Below, piece after piece: positions 44,563 through 52,760 of a DNA stretch of 64,000 nucleotides (position 1 is its first letter; every line of letters begins with the position of its first letter). The translations under genes and the position numbers were made by a program. Below the pieces are notes generated by a model. That model ran no database searches and was not told where the DNA came from. It was given only the letters and a program-made list of their open reading frames with translations. The DNA lies in assembly GCA_019239875.1 (NCBI GenBank), contig JAFAZI010000151.1, positions 1 to 64,000 of the forward strand, given 5' to 3'. This DNA comes from Frankiaceae bacterium. GTDB taxonomy: Bacteria; Actinomycetota; Actinomycetes; JAFAQI01.

Positions 44563-45277
44563 GATCCGGGCGAACACGATCCTGCCGGCCCGCCGCGAGC
44601 CGATCACCTTGGAGACCGCCGACGGGCTGAAGCTGGTCGGCGAGCTCGCGCTGCCAGAGTCGAGACCACCGGTCGCAACCCTCGTCATGCTCCACCCGCT
44701 TCCGACGCACGGCGGGATGATGGACAGCCATCTGTTCCGCAAGGCGGCCTACCGGTTACCGGCGCTTGCTGACCTGGCCGTGCTGCGCTTCAACACCCGC
44801 GGCACCGAGAGCGAAGCCGGGCGCAGCGAGGGGTCGTTCGACGAGGGCAAATCGGAGAAGTACGACGTCGCCGCGGCACTGGACTACGTGGAGTTCCACG
44901 ACTTGCCGGAGCCGTGGCTGGTCGGATGGTCGTTCGGGACCGACCTGGCGATACGTCATGGCTGTGACCCGAGCGTGCGCGGCGCGGTTCTGATCTCGCC
45001 GCCGCTGCGGTATTCGACGGTGACCGACCTCGAGGCATGGGCCACGTCCGGTCGGCCCCTGGTCGCGATCGTGCCCGAGCTGGACGACTACCTGCGACCG
45101 GACGAGGCGCGGCGACGATTTGCCGTCGTACCGCAGGCGAAGGTCGTGGCGGTGCCCGGCGCAAAGCACCTGCTCGTCGGCTATACGGAGACCGTGCTCG
45201 ATGCCGTGGTCGGGGCGATCGCACCCGACCGCAGCCCGCTACCGCGGGAGTGGCCCGAAACGATGGGACAGCGTTAG
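44555..45277 (+). CDS. Alpha/beta-hydrolase
   Basis: A 240-residue hydrolase. The nucleophile elbow is GWSFGTD, the oxyanion region LHPLPTHGG, and the late histidine lies in PGAKHLLVGY; an acid is in PELDDYL. The family resembles small serine esterases often called dienelactone hydrolase-like or YcjY-like. The ATG overlaps the previous gene, so it is translated with it. Its stop codon lies within a long terminator stem. Confidence 0.85.
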   Translation: MAEIRANTILPARREPITLETADGLKLVGELALPESRPPVATLVMLHPLPTHGGMMDSHLFRKAAYRLPALADLAVLRFNTRGTESEAGRSEGSFDEGKSEKYDVAAALDYVEFHDLPEPWLVGWSFGTDLAIRHGCDPSVRGAVLISPPLRYSTVTDLEAWATSGRPLVAIVPELDDYLRPDEARRRFAVVPQAKVVAVPGAKHLLVGYTETVLDAVVGAIAPDRSPLPREWPETMGQR

Positions 45278-45309
45278 GGCTATCGCGATAACGCTGTCAC
45301 ATCGTTTCG
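45256..45309. terminator. 21-bp inverted repeat between convergent genes
   Basis: 45256-45276 pairs with 45289-45309 with a single mismatch around a 12-nt loop that itself contains the palindrome TATCGCGATA. The left arm includes the stop codon of the upstream hydrolase; the right arm ends next to the 3' end of the minus-strand epimerase at 45310. A bidirectional terminator is the obvious reading. Confidence 0.85.
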
Positions 45310-45744
45310 TCAGTGACCCGCGGCCTGGACGAGCTCGGTGAGAACGCCGCCGACACTCTTCGGATGCAGGAACGCGATCGCCGCGCCGAGCGAGCCGTGG
45401 CGGGACCGCTCGTCGATCAGTCGAATGCCGTCGTCCTTGAGCTGGCTCAGTGCCGCCTCGATGTCGACGACGCCGTAACCGATGTGGTGGACGCCCTCGC
45501 CGCGGTTGTCGAGGAACTTGCCGACCGGCGTGTCCGGTGACAGCGGTTCGAGCAGCTGCACGTACGACGCGCCGCCTGGCGCATCCGCGACGTACAGCAT
45601 CGCCTCCTTGACGCCCTGCGCCTCGTTCGTCTCGCGGCCGGCAACGGTGAGGCCGAAGGTCGTCTCGTAGAACTCGATGCTCGCGTCGAGGTTGCGGCAG
45701 GCGATGCCGACATGGTCGATGCGCGTCAGTAGCGGTGAGGACAT
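45310..45744 (-). CDS. mce: Methylmalonyl-CoA epimerase
   Basis: Converts (S)- and (R)-methylmalonyl-CoA. The 144-residue VOC-fold protein begins [20 protein letters not shown] with the first His ligand, has [15 protein letters not shown] in the middle and ends GGVLTELVQ with the C-terminal Glu ligand. These are the metal and catalytic positions of the family. It is divergent from the thiolase gene by 19 bp, the same order as Rv1322A-Rv1323 in M. tuberculosis. ATG 45744 matches the usual family N-terminus; upstream in-frame codons would overlap the thiolase gene. Confidence 0.93.
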   Translation of the reverse strand: MSSPLLTRIDHVGIACRNLDASIEFYETTFGLTVAGRETNEAQGVKEAMLYVADAPGGASYVQLLEPLSPDTPVGKFLDNRGEGVHHIGYGVVDIEAALSQLKDDGIRLIDERSRHGSLGAAIAFLHPKSVGGVLTELVQAAGH

Positions 45745-45750
45745 GGCCCG

Positions 45751-45756
45751 TATCGT
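45751..45756 (+). promoter_or_regulatory. Candidate -10 element (TATCGT) for the thiolase gene
   Basis: TATCGT lies 7 nt before ATG 45764, suggesting a leaderless message and favouring 45764 over the upstream in-frame ATG at 45743. Confidence 0.45.
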
Positions 45757-45763
45757 GTCAGGC

Positions 45764-46951
45764 ATGCCTGGTTCGGTGATCGTCGGTGGTGCCCGTACTC
45801 CAATCGGCAAGCTGCTCGGATCCCTTGCCGACTTCTCCGGGGCGGACCTCGGCGGGATCGCCATCGAGGCGGCACTCTCGCGCGCCGGCGTCGCGGGCGA
45901 CGCGGTCGACTACGTGATCATGGGCCAGGTCCTGCAGGCCGGTGCGGGGCAGATCACCGCGCGCCAGGCGGCGGTCAAGGGTGGGATCCCGATGACGGTC
46001 CCTGCCCTCACGATCAACAAGGTGTGCCTGTCCGGGCTGGACGCGATCGCGCTCGCCGACCAGCTGATCGCTGCGGGGGAGTACGACGTCGTCGTCGCGG
46101 GCGGCATGGAGTCGATGACCAACGCGCCGCACCTCTTGCCGGGCTCGCGCAAAGGCTTCAAGTACGGCGATGTCGCGATGCTCGACTCCATGGCGTACGA
46201 CGGCCTGTTCTGCGCGTTCGACCAGTGCGCGATGGGCGAGTCGACCGAGGCGCACAACGCCAAGCTCGACATCAGCCGCGCGTCGCAGGACGAGTTCGCA
46301 GCGCGATCCCACCAGCTTGCCGCCGCCGCCCAGAAGAACGGCCTGTTCGACGACGAGATCGTTCCGGTCGCGATCCCGCAGCGCAAGGGTGAACCCGTGA
46401 TGTTCACCACCGACGAGGGCGTCCGCGGTGACACGACCGTCGAGGGGCTGACGAACCTCAAGCCGGCGTTTGCCAAGGACGGCACGATCACCGCCGGGTC
46501 GGCCTCCCAGATCTCCGACGGCGCTTGCGCCGTCGTGGTGATGTCCAAGGAAGCGGCCGAACGCCACGGCGCCACGATTCTCGCCGAGATCGGGCATCAC
46601 GGAGTCGTCGCCGGTCCAGACGCGTCGCTACAGGCGCAGCCCGCCAACGCGATCAACAAGGCGCTGACCCGGGCAGGACTCACCGTCGCCGATCTCGACC
46701 TGATCGAGATCAACGAGGCGTTCGCCGCGGTTGGGGTTCACTCGGCGAAGCTGCTCGGCGTCGACCTCGAGAGGGTCAACGTCAACGGTGGCGCGATCGC
46801 GCTCGGTCACCCGATCGGCGCGTCCGGCGCCCGGCTGGCGCTCACGATGGTGCTCGAGCTGAAGCGCCGCGGTGGCGGACTCGGTGCAGCGGCGCTGTGT
46901 GGCGGTGGCGGTCAGGGTGACGCCCTGCTGCTCCGCGTCCCTTCGGCGTGA
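45764..46951 (+). CDS. Acetyl-CoA C-acetyltransferase / thiolase
   Basis: Thiolase of 395 residues for the last step of beta-oxidation or acetoacetyl-CoA formation. Catalytic residues: Cys88 in INKVCLSG, the His in [15 protein letters not shown], and the second Cys in [10 protein letters not shown]. The motif [11 protein letters not shown] is also typical of acetyl-CoA acetyltransferases. Its neighbour relations equal those of fadA4 in M. tuberculosis (divergent from the epimerase). The GTPase follows after 13 bp, so they are probably one transcript. ATG 45743 would add seven residues but overlaps the divergent epimerase start. Confidence 0.95.
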   Translation: MPGSVIVGGARTPIGKLLGSLADFSGADLGGIAIEAALSRAGVAGDAVDYVIMGQVLQAGAGQITARQAAVKGGIPMTVPALTINKVCLSGLDAIALADQLIAAGEYDVVVAGGMESMTNAPHLLPGSRKGFKYGDVAMLDSMAYDGLFCAFDQCAMGESTEAHNAKLDISRASQDEFAARSHQLAAAAQKNGLFDDEIVPVAIPQRKGEPVMFTTDEGVRGDTTVEGLTNLKPAFAKDGTITAGSASQISDGACAVVVMSKEAAERHGATILAEIGHHGVVAGPDASLQAQPANAINKALTRAGLTVADLDLIEINEAFAAVGVHSAKLLGVDLERVNVNGGAIALGHPIGASGARLALTMVLELKRRGGGLGAAALCGGGGQGDALLLRVPSA

Positions 46952-46964
46952 GCCACCGCTGCGG

Positions 46965-47921
46965 ATGACCGTCGACGTCGGTGACCTCGTCACGCGGGCG
47001 CGAGCCGGCGAGCCGCGAGCGGTCGCACGGCTGATCTCGATGGTCGAGAACGCCTCGCCACAGCTGCGCGAGGTCATGGCAGCCCTCGCCCCCCACGCCG
47101 GTCACGCAAACGTGATCGGGCTCACCGGTTCGCCCGGAGTCGGTAAGTCCACGACCACATCCGTGCTGGTCGCGGCGTACCGGGGCCAGGACAAGCGCGT
47201 GGGTGTGCTCGCCGTCGATCCGTCGTCGCCGTTCACCGGCGGGGCGCTGCTCGGGGATCGGGTGCGGATGCAGGAGCACGCGACCGACCCTGGCGTGTAC
47301 ATCCGGTCGATGGGATCCCGCGGTCATCTCGGCGGCCTGTCGTGGGCGACGCCGCAAGCGGTTCGGGTGCTCGACGCAGCCGGGTGCGACGTGGTGATCG
47401 TCGAGACCGTCGGGGTCGGTCAGGCCGAGGTCGAGATCGCCTCGCTCGCGGACTCGACCGTCGTACTCCTCGCTCCGGGGATGGGTGACGGCATTCAGGC
47501 TGCGAAGGCAGGCATCCTCGAGATCGCCGACGTGTACGTCGTCAACAAGGCGGACCGCGACGGCGCCGACCACACGATCCGCGACCTGCGCAACATGATG
47601 GCGCTGGTGGAAGGCTCCGACCCACACGCCTGGAAGCCACCGATCATCAAGACCATCGCGTCGCAGGGCGAGGGCAACGAGGAGCTGGTCGCGGCCCTGG
47701 CGAAGCACCATGACTGGATGGCCGGGGCGGGTGAGCTCGACCGTCGCCGCACCGCGCGGATCGCGGACGAGATCGAGGCGATCGCGGTGACCGCCCTCCG
47801 CGAGCAGATCGGCGACCTGCGGGGTGGCAGCCTGCTCGACGACCTTGCCGGACAGGTTCTCGCGGGATCGACCGACCCGTACGCCGCCGCGGACCAGCTG
47901 CTCGCAGCGATCGCCACGTGA
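46965..47921 (+). CDS. meaB: MeaB/ArgK-family GTPase, acyl-CoA mutase chaperone
   Basis: G3E-type P-loop GTPase that guards B12 loading of acyl-CoA mutases and ejects damaged cofactor. In 318 residues the motifs are GLTGSPGVGKSTTT (Walker A), DPSSPFTGGALLGDRVRMQ, ETVGVGQAEVE (Walker B/switch III region) and NKADRDG. It lies in an acyl-CoA operon with the thiolase, and the B12 mutase is 0.7 kb downstream beyond the MarR gene. Since that mutase looks like isobutyryl-CoA mutase, this may be its dedicated partner (MeaI-like) instead of a methylmalonyl-CoA mutase partner. Confidence 0.94.
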   Translation: MTVDVGDLVTRARAGEPRAVARLISMVENASPQLREVMAALAPHAGHANVIGLTGSPGVGKSTTTSVLVAAYRGQDKRVGVLAVDPSSPFTGGALLGDRVRMQEHATDPGVYIRSMGSRGHLGGLSWATPQAVRVLDAAGCDVVIVETVGVGQAEVEIASLADSTVVLLAPGMGDGIQAAKAGILEIADVYVVNKADRDGADHTIRDLRNMMALVEGSDPHAWKPPIIKTIASQGEGNEELVAALAKHHDWMAGAGELDRRRTARIADEIEAIAVTALREQIGDLRGGSLLDDLAGQVLAGSTDPYAAADQLLAAIAT

Positions 47922-47968
47922 CCTGTCAGCGTTTGCGGCGGGTGGAGCGACCGGTAACGCTGACAGGT
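47921..47968. terminator. Perfect 13-bp inverted repeat after meaB
   Basis: ACCTGTCAGCGTT (47921-47933) pairs perfectly with AACGCTGACAGGT (47956-47968) across 22 nt. It starts on the last base of the stop codon and ends 33 bp before the MarR gene. It may be a terminator or a regulator site for the MarR protein. Confidence 0.6.
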
Positions 47969-48001
47969 CGTCGGCGCTGACGCGCTTTACGATTCGGCAG
48001 T

Positions 48002-48511
48002 GTGAGCCGAGAGCCGCTGGACCTGCCGTTCGACCCGATCGAGCTCGCCGGCGAGCTGTGGGAGACGAACTTCGGTGCCGCGGCTGCGATGCGCGTCGCG
48101 ACGTCCGTGATGCGCGCGCAGCAGCTGTTGCTCTCGCGGTTCGACGCGATCCTCAAGCCCTACGATCTGACCTTCGCCCGCTACGAGGCGATGGTGCTGC
48201 TGCACTTCTCGCGATCCGGCGAGCTGCCGCTGTCGGTCATCGGCGAGCGGCTGATGGTGCACCCGACCAGCGTGACCAACACGATCGACCGGCTCGAGAA
48301 GCAGGGTTACGTCTCACGGCGGCCGAACCCCGACGACGGCCGTGGTGTGCTGGCCGGCCTGACCAAGGACGGCAAGCGGGTCGTCACGACCGCGACCGAC
48401 GCGCTCATGGCTGACGGCTTCGGGCTCGCGATGTACAACGAGAGCGAGCTCGTCACGCTGTTCGAGCTGCTCCGCACGATCCGGGTCGACGCCGGCGACT
48501 TCACCGCCTGA
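48002..48511 (+). CDS. MarR-family transcriptional regulator
   Basis: A 169-residue winged-helix repressor. The DNA-binding part reads LSVIGERLMVHPTSVTNTIDRLEKQGYVSRRPNPDDGR, given here by pieces: recognition helix HPTSVTNTIDRLEKQG and wing RRPNPDDGRG. Flanking helices form the dimer. It sits between the GTPase and the mutase genes, all on the same strand, so it probably controls the mutase promoter or its own; many relatives respond to acyl-CoA or aromatic ligands. The GTG start lies 8 nt after TACGAT (47988-47993), near the leaderless pattern. Confidence 0.88.
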   Translation: MSREPLDLPFDPIELAGELWETNFGAAAAMRVATSVMRAQQLLLSRFDAILKPYDLTFARYEAMVLLHFSRSGELPLSVIGERLMVHPTSVTNTIDRLEKQGYVSRRPNPDDGRGVLAGLTKDGKRVVTTATDALMADGFGLAMYNESELVTLFELLRTIRVDAGDFTA

Positions 48512-48574
48512 CGCCGCCCGGTCCTGCACACAACTGGCGCAACTCGGGCCGTGCCGGATGCGTGCTCACGCTGA

Positions 48575-48595
48575 CGCCGCGCTTCACGCGCGGCG
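48575..48595 (+). terminator. GC-rich 8-bp hairpin between the MarR and mutase genes
   Basis: CGCCGCGC-TTCAC-GCGCGGCG, a perfect stem with a 5-nt loop, lies 64 bp after the MarR gene and is followed by GTTGTGTT. Probable terminator. Confidence 0.6.
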
Positions 48596-48631
48596 GTTGT
48601 GTTCACGATCGGGCAACGTGGCCAGATTTAG

Positions 48632-48647
48632 TAGGACGTCCTAGTAT
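48632..48647 (+). promoter_or_regulatory. Mutase promoter: palindrome TAGGACGTCCTA overlapping a TAGTAT -10 box
   Basis: The 12-bp perfect palindrome TAGGACGTCCTA (48632-48643) runs into TAGTAT (48642-48647), which lies exactly 6 nt before the GTG at 48654. A protein bound to the palindrome would cover the -10 box. The upstream MarR protein is an obvious candidate. The mRNA would be leaderless. Confidence 0.6.
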
Positions 48648-48653
48648 CTGGTC

Positions 48654-50327
48654 GTGGACGCGAACGAGATCGAAGCCGGCCGCAAGCGTTGGAAGGCGCG
48701 CCACGACGAGGCGGCCAAGCGCGACGCGGACTTCACCACGCTGTCCGGCGTCGAGGTTGACCCGGTCTACGGCCCGAAGCCCGGCGACACCGTCCAGGAC
48801 TTCGAGAAGGTGGGCTGGCCAGGCGAGTTCCCCTTCACCCGCGGCCTCTACGCGACGGGCTACCGCGGCAAGGAGTGGACGATCCGGCAGTTCGCCGGCT
48901 TCGGCAACGCTCAGCAGACCAACGCGCGCTACAAGATGATCCTCGAGTCCGGTGGCCACGGGCTGTCGGTGGCCTTCGACATGCCGACCCTCATGGGCCG
49001 TGACTCCGACGATCCGCTGTCTGTCGGCGAGGTTGGCCACTGCGGCGTGGCGATCGACTCCGCGGCCGACATGGACGTGTTGTTCGCCGACATCCCGCTG
49101 GCTGACGTCACGACGTCGATGACGATCAACGGCCCCGCCGTACCGGTGTTCGTCATGTACCTCGTCGCGGCCGAGCGGCAGGGTGTCGACATCTCGAAGC
49201 TCGACGGGACGCTCCAGACCGACATCTTCAAGGAGTACATCGCCCAGAAGGAGTGGCTGTTCCCGCCGAACCCGCACCTCAAGCTCATCGGCGACCTCAT
49301 GGAGTTCTGCGACGAGAACATCCCGCGCTACAAGCCGCTGTCGGTCTCCGGCTACCACATCCGCGAGGCCGGTTCGACCGCTGCGCAGGAGCTTGCTTTC
49401 ACGCTTGCCGACGGCTTCGGGTACGTCGAGCTCGGTCTGTCACGCGGGATGGACATCAACCGGTTCGCCCCCGGCCTCTCCTTCTTCTTCGATGCGCACA
49501 TCGACTTCTTCGAGGAGATCGCCAAGTTCCGGGCGGCGCGGCGGATCTGGGCGCGATGGTTGCGCGACGAGTACGGCGCAACGGACCCCCGCGCTCAATG
49601 GCTGCGATTCCACACCCAGACCGCCGGCGTCTCGCTGACCGCCCAGCAGCCGGACAACAACGTCGTGCGGACGGCGATCGAGGCACTCGCCGCTGTCCTG
49701 GGCGGCACCAACTCGCTGCACACCAACGCTCTCGACGAGGTGCTCGCGCTGCCGAGTGAGAAGGCGGCGGAGATCGCACTGCGGACGCAGATGGTGATCA
49801 TGGAGGAGACCGGGGTCACGAATGTCGCGGATCCCCTCGGCGGCTCGTGGTACATCGAGGCGTTGACCGACAAGATCGAGGCCGAAGCCGAAACCATCTT
49901 CGCCAAGATCCGGGAGATGGGCTCCGACGGCACGATGACCTCGGGCATCCTGCGCGGCATCGAGGACGGCTGGTTCATGTCGGAGATCGCCGATGCCGCC
50001 TTCACCTACCAGAAGCAGCTCGAGAAGGGTGACAAGCGGGTCGTCGGGGTGAACGTCGCCGAGGAGACCGTCGCCGGCGACCTCGAGATCATGCGGGTGT
50101 CACACGAGGTCGAGACCGAGCAGAACCGACTGCTGACGGCACGCCGCGCAGCTCGGGATCACGCGGCCGTGCAGGCGGCGATCAACGACATGATCGAGAC
50201 GGCCAGAAGGGACGGCAACGTCGTCCCCCCCATGCTGGAGGCCGCGCGCCACGAGGCGACGCTCGGTGAGATCTGCGGTGCCCTGAAAGAGATCTGGGGC
50301 GCTTATCGAGAGCCTGCGCGGTTCTGA
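48654..50327 (+). CDS. icmA: B12-dependent acyl-CoA mutase large subunit, isobutyryl-CoA mutase type
   Basis: A 557-residue TIM-barrel catalytic subunit without the C-terminal B12-binding domain, so a separate small subunit is needed and is not in the window. Conserved parts: WTIRQFAGFGNAQQTN, GLSVAFDMPTLMGRDSDDP, SVSGYHIREAGS, VRTAIEALAAVLGGTNSLHT. Substrate-defining residues are Phe80 (RQFAGF) and Gln198 (KEYIAQKEW). Methylmalonyl-CoA mutase has Tyr and Arg there (Tyr89 and Arg207 in Propionibacterium), isobutyryl-CoA mutase has Phe and Gln. So isobutyryl/n-butyryl-CoA is the likelier substrate, although automatic annotation would say methylmalonyl-CoA mutase. The GTG start is leaderless with a palindromic operator. 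Confidence 0.85.
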   Translation: MDANEIEAGRKRWKARHDEAAKRDADFTTLSGVEVDPVYGPKPGDTVQDFEKVGWPGEFPFTRGLYATGYRGKEWTIRQFAGFGNAQQTNARYKMILESGGHGLSVAFDMPTLMGRDSDDPLSVGEVGHCGVAIDSAADMDVLFADIPLADVTTSMTINGPAVPVFVMYLVAAERQGVDISKLDGTLQTDIFKEYIAQKEWLFPPNPHLKLIGDLMEFCDENIPRYKPLSVSGYHIREAGSTAAQELAFTLADGFGYVELGLSRGMDINRFAPGLSFFFDAHIDFFEEIAKFRAARRIWARWLRDEYGATDPRAQWLRFHTQTAGVSLTAQQPDNNVVRTAIEALAAVLGGTNSLHTNALDEVLALPSEKAAEIALRTQMVIMEETGVTNVADPLGGSWYIEALTDKIEAEAETIFAKIREMGSDGTMTSGILRGIEDGWFMSEIADAAFTYQKQLEKGDKRVVGVNVAEETVAGDLEIMRVSHEVETEQNRLLTARRAARDHAAVQAAINDMIETARRDGNVVPPMLEAARHEATLGEICGALKEIWGAYREPARF

Positions 50328-50332
50328 CGGCC

Positions 50333-50338
50333 TAGGCT
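50333..50338 (+). promoter_or_regulatory. Candidate -10 element (TAGGCT) for the thioredoxin-TPR gene
   Basis: TAGGCT lies 6 nt before the GTG at 50345. It is only 6 bp after the mutase stop codon, so this gene could be transcribed separately as a leaderless mRNA. Confidence 0.45.
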
Positions 50339-50344
50339 CGCGGT

Positions 50345-51289
50345 GTGAGCATGCGCCCGACTGACTTCCGGATCCCTGGCGCCGTGGACTTGTCCGGCCT
50401 GCGCCGTCAGCCGTCGCCGGCCGCGCCCGGGGGCACCCCGGCCGGTGCGCCCCCGCAGGCGCCCAGCAGCGGCGTCATCATCGACGTCGGCGAAGCCAAC
50501 TTCGAAGCAGAGGTCGTCAACCGGTCGCTGCAGGTGCCGGTCATCCTCGATTTCTGGGCCGACTGGTGTGGGCCGTGCAAGCAGCTCTCGCCGATCCTCG
50601 AGTCTCTCGTGATCGAGTACGGCGGCCGACTCGTGCTGGCCAAGCTGGACACCGAAGCTGAGCAGCGGATCGCGGCAGCGTTCCAGATCCAGAGCATCCC
50701 CACGGTGATGGCCGTCATCGGCGGCCAGCCGGTCCCGCTGTTCCAGGGCGCGATGCCCGAGTCCCAGGTCCGTCAGGTCTTCGACGAGGTGCTCCGGGTC
50801 GCAGCCGCGAATGGTGTCACCGGCCAGGTGTCGGTCGAGCCCGGCGACCCGGCTCCCGAGGACGCTGGTCCTCCCGTGGATCCGGCGTACGCCGAGGCAC
50901 AGGCTGCCGCTGACCGCGGTGACCTCGACGCGGCCCTTGCGGCGTACCGTTCCATCCTCGAACGGTCCCCAGCCGACCCGGAGGCGAAGGGTGCGGTCGC
51001 GCGCTGTGAGCTCCTGATCCGGACCAAGGGCGCCGACGAGCAGGCGGTACGCCGGCGGGCGGCGGAGGACCCGGCCGATCTCGAGGCACAGATCGCGGTT
51101 GCGGATCTCGACCTGCTACGGGGAGCCGTCGACGACGCCTTCGCGCGGCTCGTCGATGCGGTCCGGGACAGCGCGGGCGACGACCGCGACCGGGTACGTC
51201 AGCACCTGCTGGGCCTGTTCGACGTTCTCGACCCCGAGGATCCGCGGCTGGCCACCGCGCGGCGAGCTCTGGCGAACGCTCTCTTCTAG
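50345..51289 (+). CDS. Thioredoxin-domain protein with TPR-like C-terminus (CnoX-like)
   Basis: A 314-residue cytoplasmic protein. A Pro/Ala-rich lead (1-40) is followed by a thioredoxin domain (about 45-150) with intact active site DFWADWCGPCKQ and cis-Pro SIPTVMAV. The C-terminal half (about 180-314) is helical with TPR-type pairs (AAADRGDLDAALAAYRSIL; DPADLEAQIAVADLDLL). The layout matches E. coli CnoX (YbbN) and M. tuberculosis Rv1324, a chaperedoxin group that holds oxidised proteins. The conventional place near thiolase and epimerase is kept. An ATG two codons downstream is an alternative start. Confidence 0.9.
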   Translation: MSMRPTDFRIPGAVDLSGLRRQPSPAAPGGTPAGAPPQAPSSGVIIDVGEANFEAEVVNRSLQVPVILDFWADWCGPCKQLSPILESLVIEYGGRLVLAKLDTEAEQRIAAAFQIQSIPTVMAVIGGQPVPLFQGAMPESQVRQVFDEVLRVAAANGVTGQVSVEPGDPAPEDAGPPVDPAYAEAQAAADRGDLDAALAAYRSILERSPADPEAKGAVARCELLIRTKGADEQAVRRRAAEDPADLEAQIAVADLDLLRGAVDDAFARLVDAVRDSAGDDRDRVRQHLLGLFDVLDPEDPRLATARRALANALF

Positions 51290-51297
51290 ATCTAGAA
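51284..51297. repeat. 14-bp palindrome containing both stop codons of a convergent pair
   Basis: TTCTAGATCTAGAA is perfectly palindromic. The thioredoxin-TPR gene ends TTC TAG within it, and the opposite-strand gene ends with the same TTC TAG. Both proteins therefore end in Leu-Phe by symmetry. There is no room for a separate terminator. Confidence 0.8.
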
Positions 51298-52668
51298 CAG
51301 ATCGCCGATCTCGTCGATCACGTCCTCTACACCCTCTTCGACGTCGCCCGCGATGTCCTCGACCTCGCCGATCACATCGCCCGGTATCTCAGCGACGGCC
51401 TCGACGGCGTCGCCGACCCCCTCGAGTGCGTCACCCGCGATGTCGAACGCTCCGGCGGCCACATCGCCCACATCGTTGACCAGGCCACCGGCCACGTCAC
51501 CGACGCCACCGAGCAGGTCGCCGTCACGGAAGTCGTCCGCGGCGTTCCGGAACGCCTCGATGGTGTCCGAGCCGACGTCCTCGATGGTTCCGACGCCATC
51601 CGACAGCACGCTCTCGACGCTGGGGGCCACGGCACCGCCGACCAGGCCACCGATCTCGCCGCCGAGCAGGGTGCCGGCTGGGCCGAGCACCGAGCCGATC
51701 GTGGCGCCGGCGAGTCCGGCGACCGTGCCGATCGTGGCTGACTCGGCATCACCGAGCAGCGCGTCCGTGTTGCCCTCGACGAGGTCAGTGAGGAAGCCGA
51801 CGCCGGCGTCGATCTCGGGCAGCCCGAGTGCGTCAGCGCCGACGTCGACCGCCCCGATCAGGACCTCCTCGGCCGCTCCTTCGAAGTCGCCGTCGACCAG
51901 CGCCTCGGCCAGCCCGACCGCGGCGCCGATCGGCACCCCGGAGTCCATGAGCTCCTGCGCTACGTCGTTGGCCTCGCCCCAGGCGTCGGCCAGCGGGGTG
52001 ATGTCGAGCTGATATCCGCCGATCCGTACGTCCTCGGTCGGCGCACTGTCGGCGAAGATTCCAGTGCCGTCGCTGACCGTTGCGGATGCACCGTCGGCGT
52101 ACGTGGTCGTCATCGATCCGTCGGGGTTGATCGTCGTCACGCCTGCGTCGTCGTACGCGCCTGCCGGGGTGTAGACGGGGTCCCCGCCGTCGACCGAGGA
52201 CACCGACGAACCGTCGGGGTAGACCGTCGTGCTGATCGTGCCTCCGCCGCCTGCCGCGCCGTCGTCCCCGTAGAACTCCGGCTCGCTGCTCGCCGCGGTG
52301 GCACTAGCAGTGCCCGAACCGCCGCCCTCCCCGCCGTCCGGCAGGTGCATCGACGTGTACGGCGTCTCGCCGCTCGCGAAGTCCGACAGCAGCTCAGAAT
52401 CGGTCTTGATCGCCGCCATGTCGTTGGCGAAATCTACCTTCGCCGCCGCTGCCTCCAAGGGACCGCCGGCCCCACGGTAAGCAGACGCGTCATGGCCCAA
52501 GTCCACCACGTGGGTGACCATGTCGCTGGCGACCGCGTGCGTGACGGCGCCCGCAATGCTGCCGTCTGCTATGTCCTGGCCGAAGTGTCCGGCCGCATCC
52601 CCGAAGTGCAACGCGTCGTCAGCGATGTCTTGGATCGACGGCAGCTCGAATTCGCCGGTGTCGCTCAT
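51292..52668 (-). CDS. Acidic Gly/Ala/Asp-rich protein of unknown function (458 residues)
   Basis: A strongly acidic, low-complexity protein without a signal peptide. Residues about 1-75 are helical (DDALHFGDAAGHFGQDIADG). Residues about 90-210 are Gly/Ser/Thr-rich with YD-type repeats (YPDGSSVSSVDGGD; NPDGSMTTTYADG). Residues about 270-380 contain a hydrophobic Gly-rich stretch (GTVAGLAGATIGSVLGPAG; GGEIGGLVGGAVAP) like a glycine-zipper membrane segment. The last 80 residues are short Asp/Val repeats. Some features recall WXG100-linked or cell-surface effector proteins, but no WXG motif or toxin domain is seen. GGAGGGAC before ATG 52668 supports the start. I do not assign a function. Confidence 0.65.
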   Translation of the reverse strand: MSDTGEFELPSIQDIADDALHFGDAAGHFGQDIADGSIAGAVTHAVASDMVTHVVDLGHDASAYRGAGGPLEAAAAKVDFANDMAAIKTDSELLSDFASGETPYTSMHLPDGGEGGGSGTASATAASSEPEFYGDDGAAGGGGTISTTVYPDGSSVSSVDGGDPVYTPAGAYDDAGVTTINPDGSMTTTYADGASATVSDGTGIFADSAPTEDVRIGGYQLDITPLADAWGEANDVAQELMDSGVPIGAAVGLAEALVDGDFEGAAEEVLIGAVDVGADALGLPEIDAGVGFLTDLVEGNTDALLGDAESATIGTVAGLAGATIGSVLGPAGTLLGGEIGGLVGGAVAPSVESVLSDGVGTIEDVGSDTIEAFRNAADDFRDGDLLGGVGDVAGGLVNDVGDVAAGAFDIAGDALEGVGDAVEAVAEIPGDVIGEVEDIAGDVEEGVEDVIDEIGDLF

Positions 52669-52748
52669 CTGATGTCCCTCCCACCCGGATGACTGCAAAG
52701 TGTTGCCACCCGATCGGACCACGTCAACGGCTCTGTCGTCTGGCGGAC

Positions 52749-52754
52749 TAACGT
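52749..52754 (+). promoter_or_regulatory. Candidate -10 element (TAACGT) for the enoyl-CoA hydratase gene
   Basis: TAACGT lies exactly 6 nt before ATG 52761, with no ribosome site. Leaderless transcript likely. Confidence 0.45.
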
Positions 52755-52760
52755 TCCGGC

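Noticed and set aside
49260-49300. Lys210 of the mutase (PHLKL) considered as the substrate carboxylate-binding position
   Set aside because: Counting residues from the conserved GTLQ motif shows the position equivalent to Arg207 is Gln198; Lys210 is in a neighbouring loop where human MCM also has Lys (SMKI).
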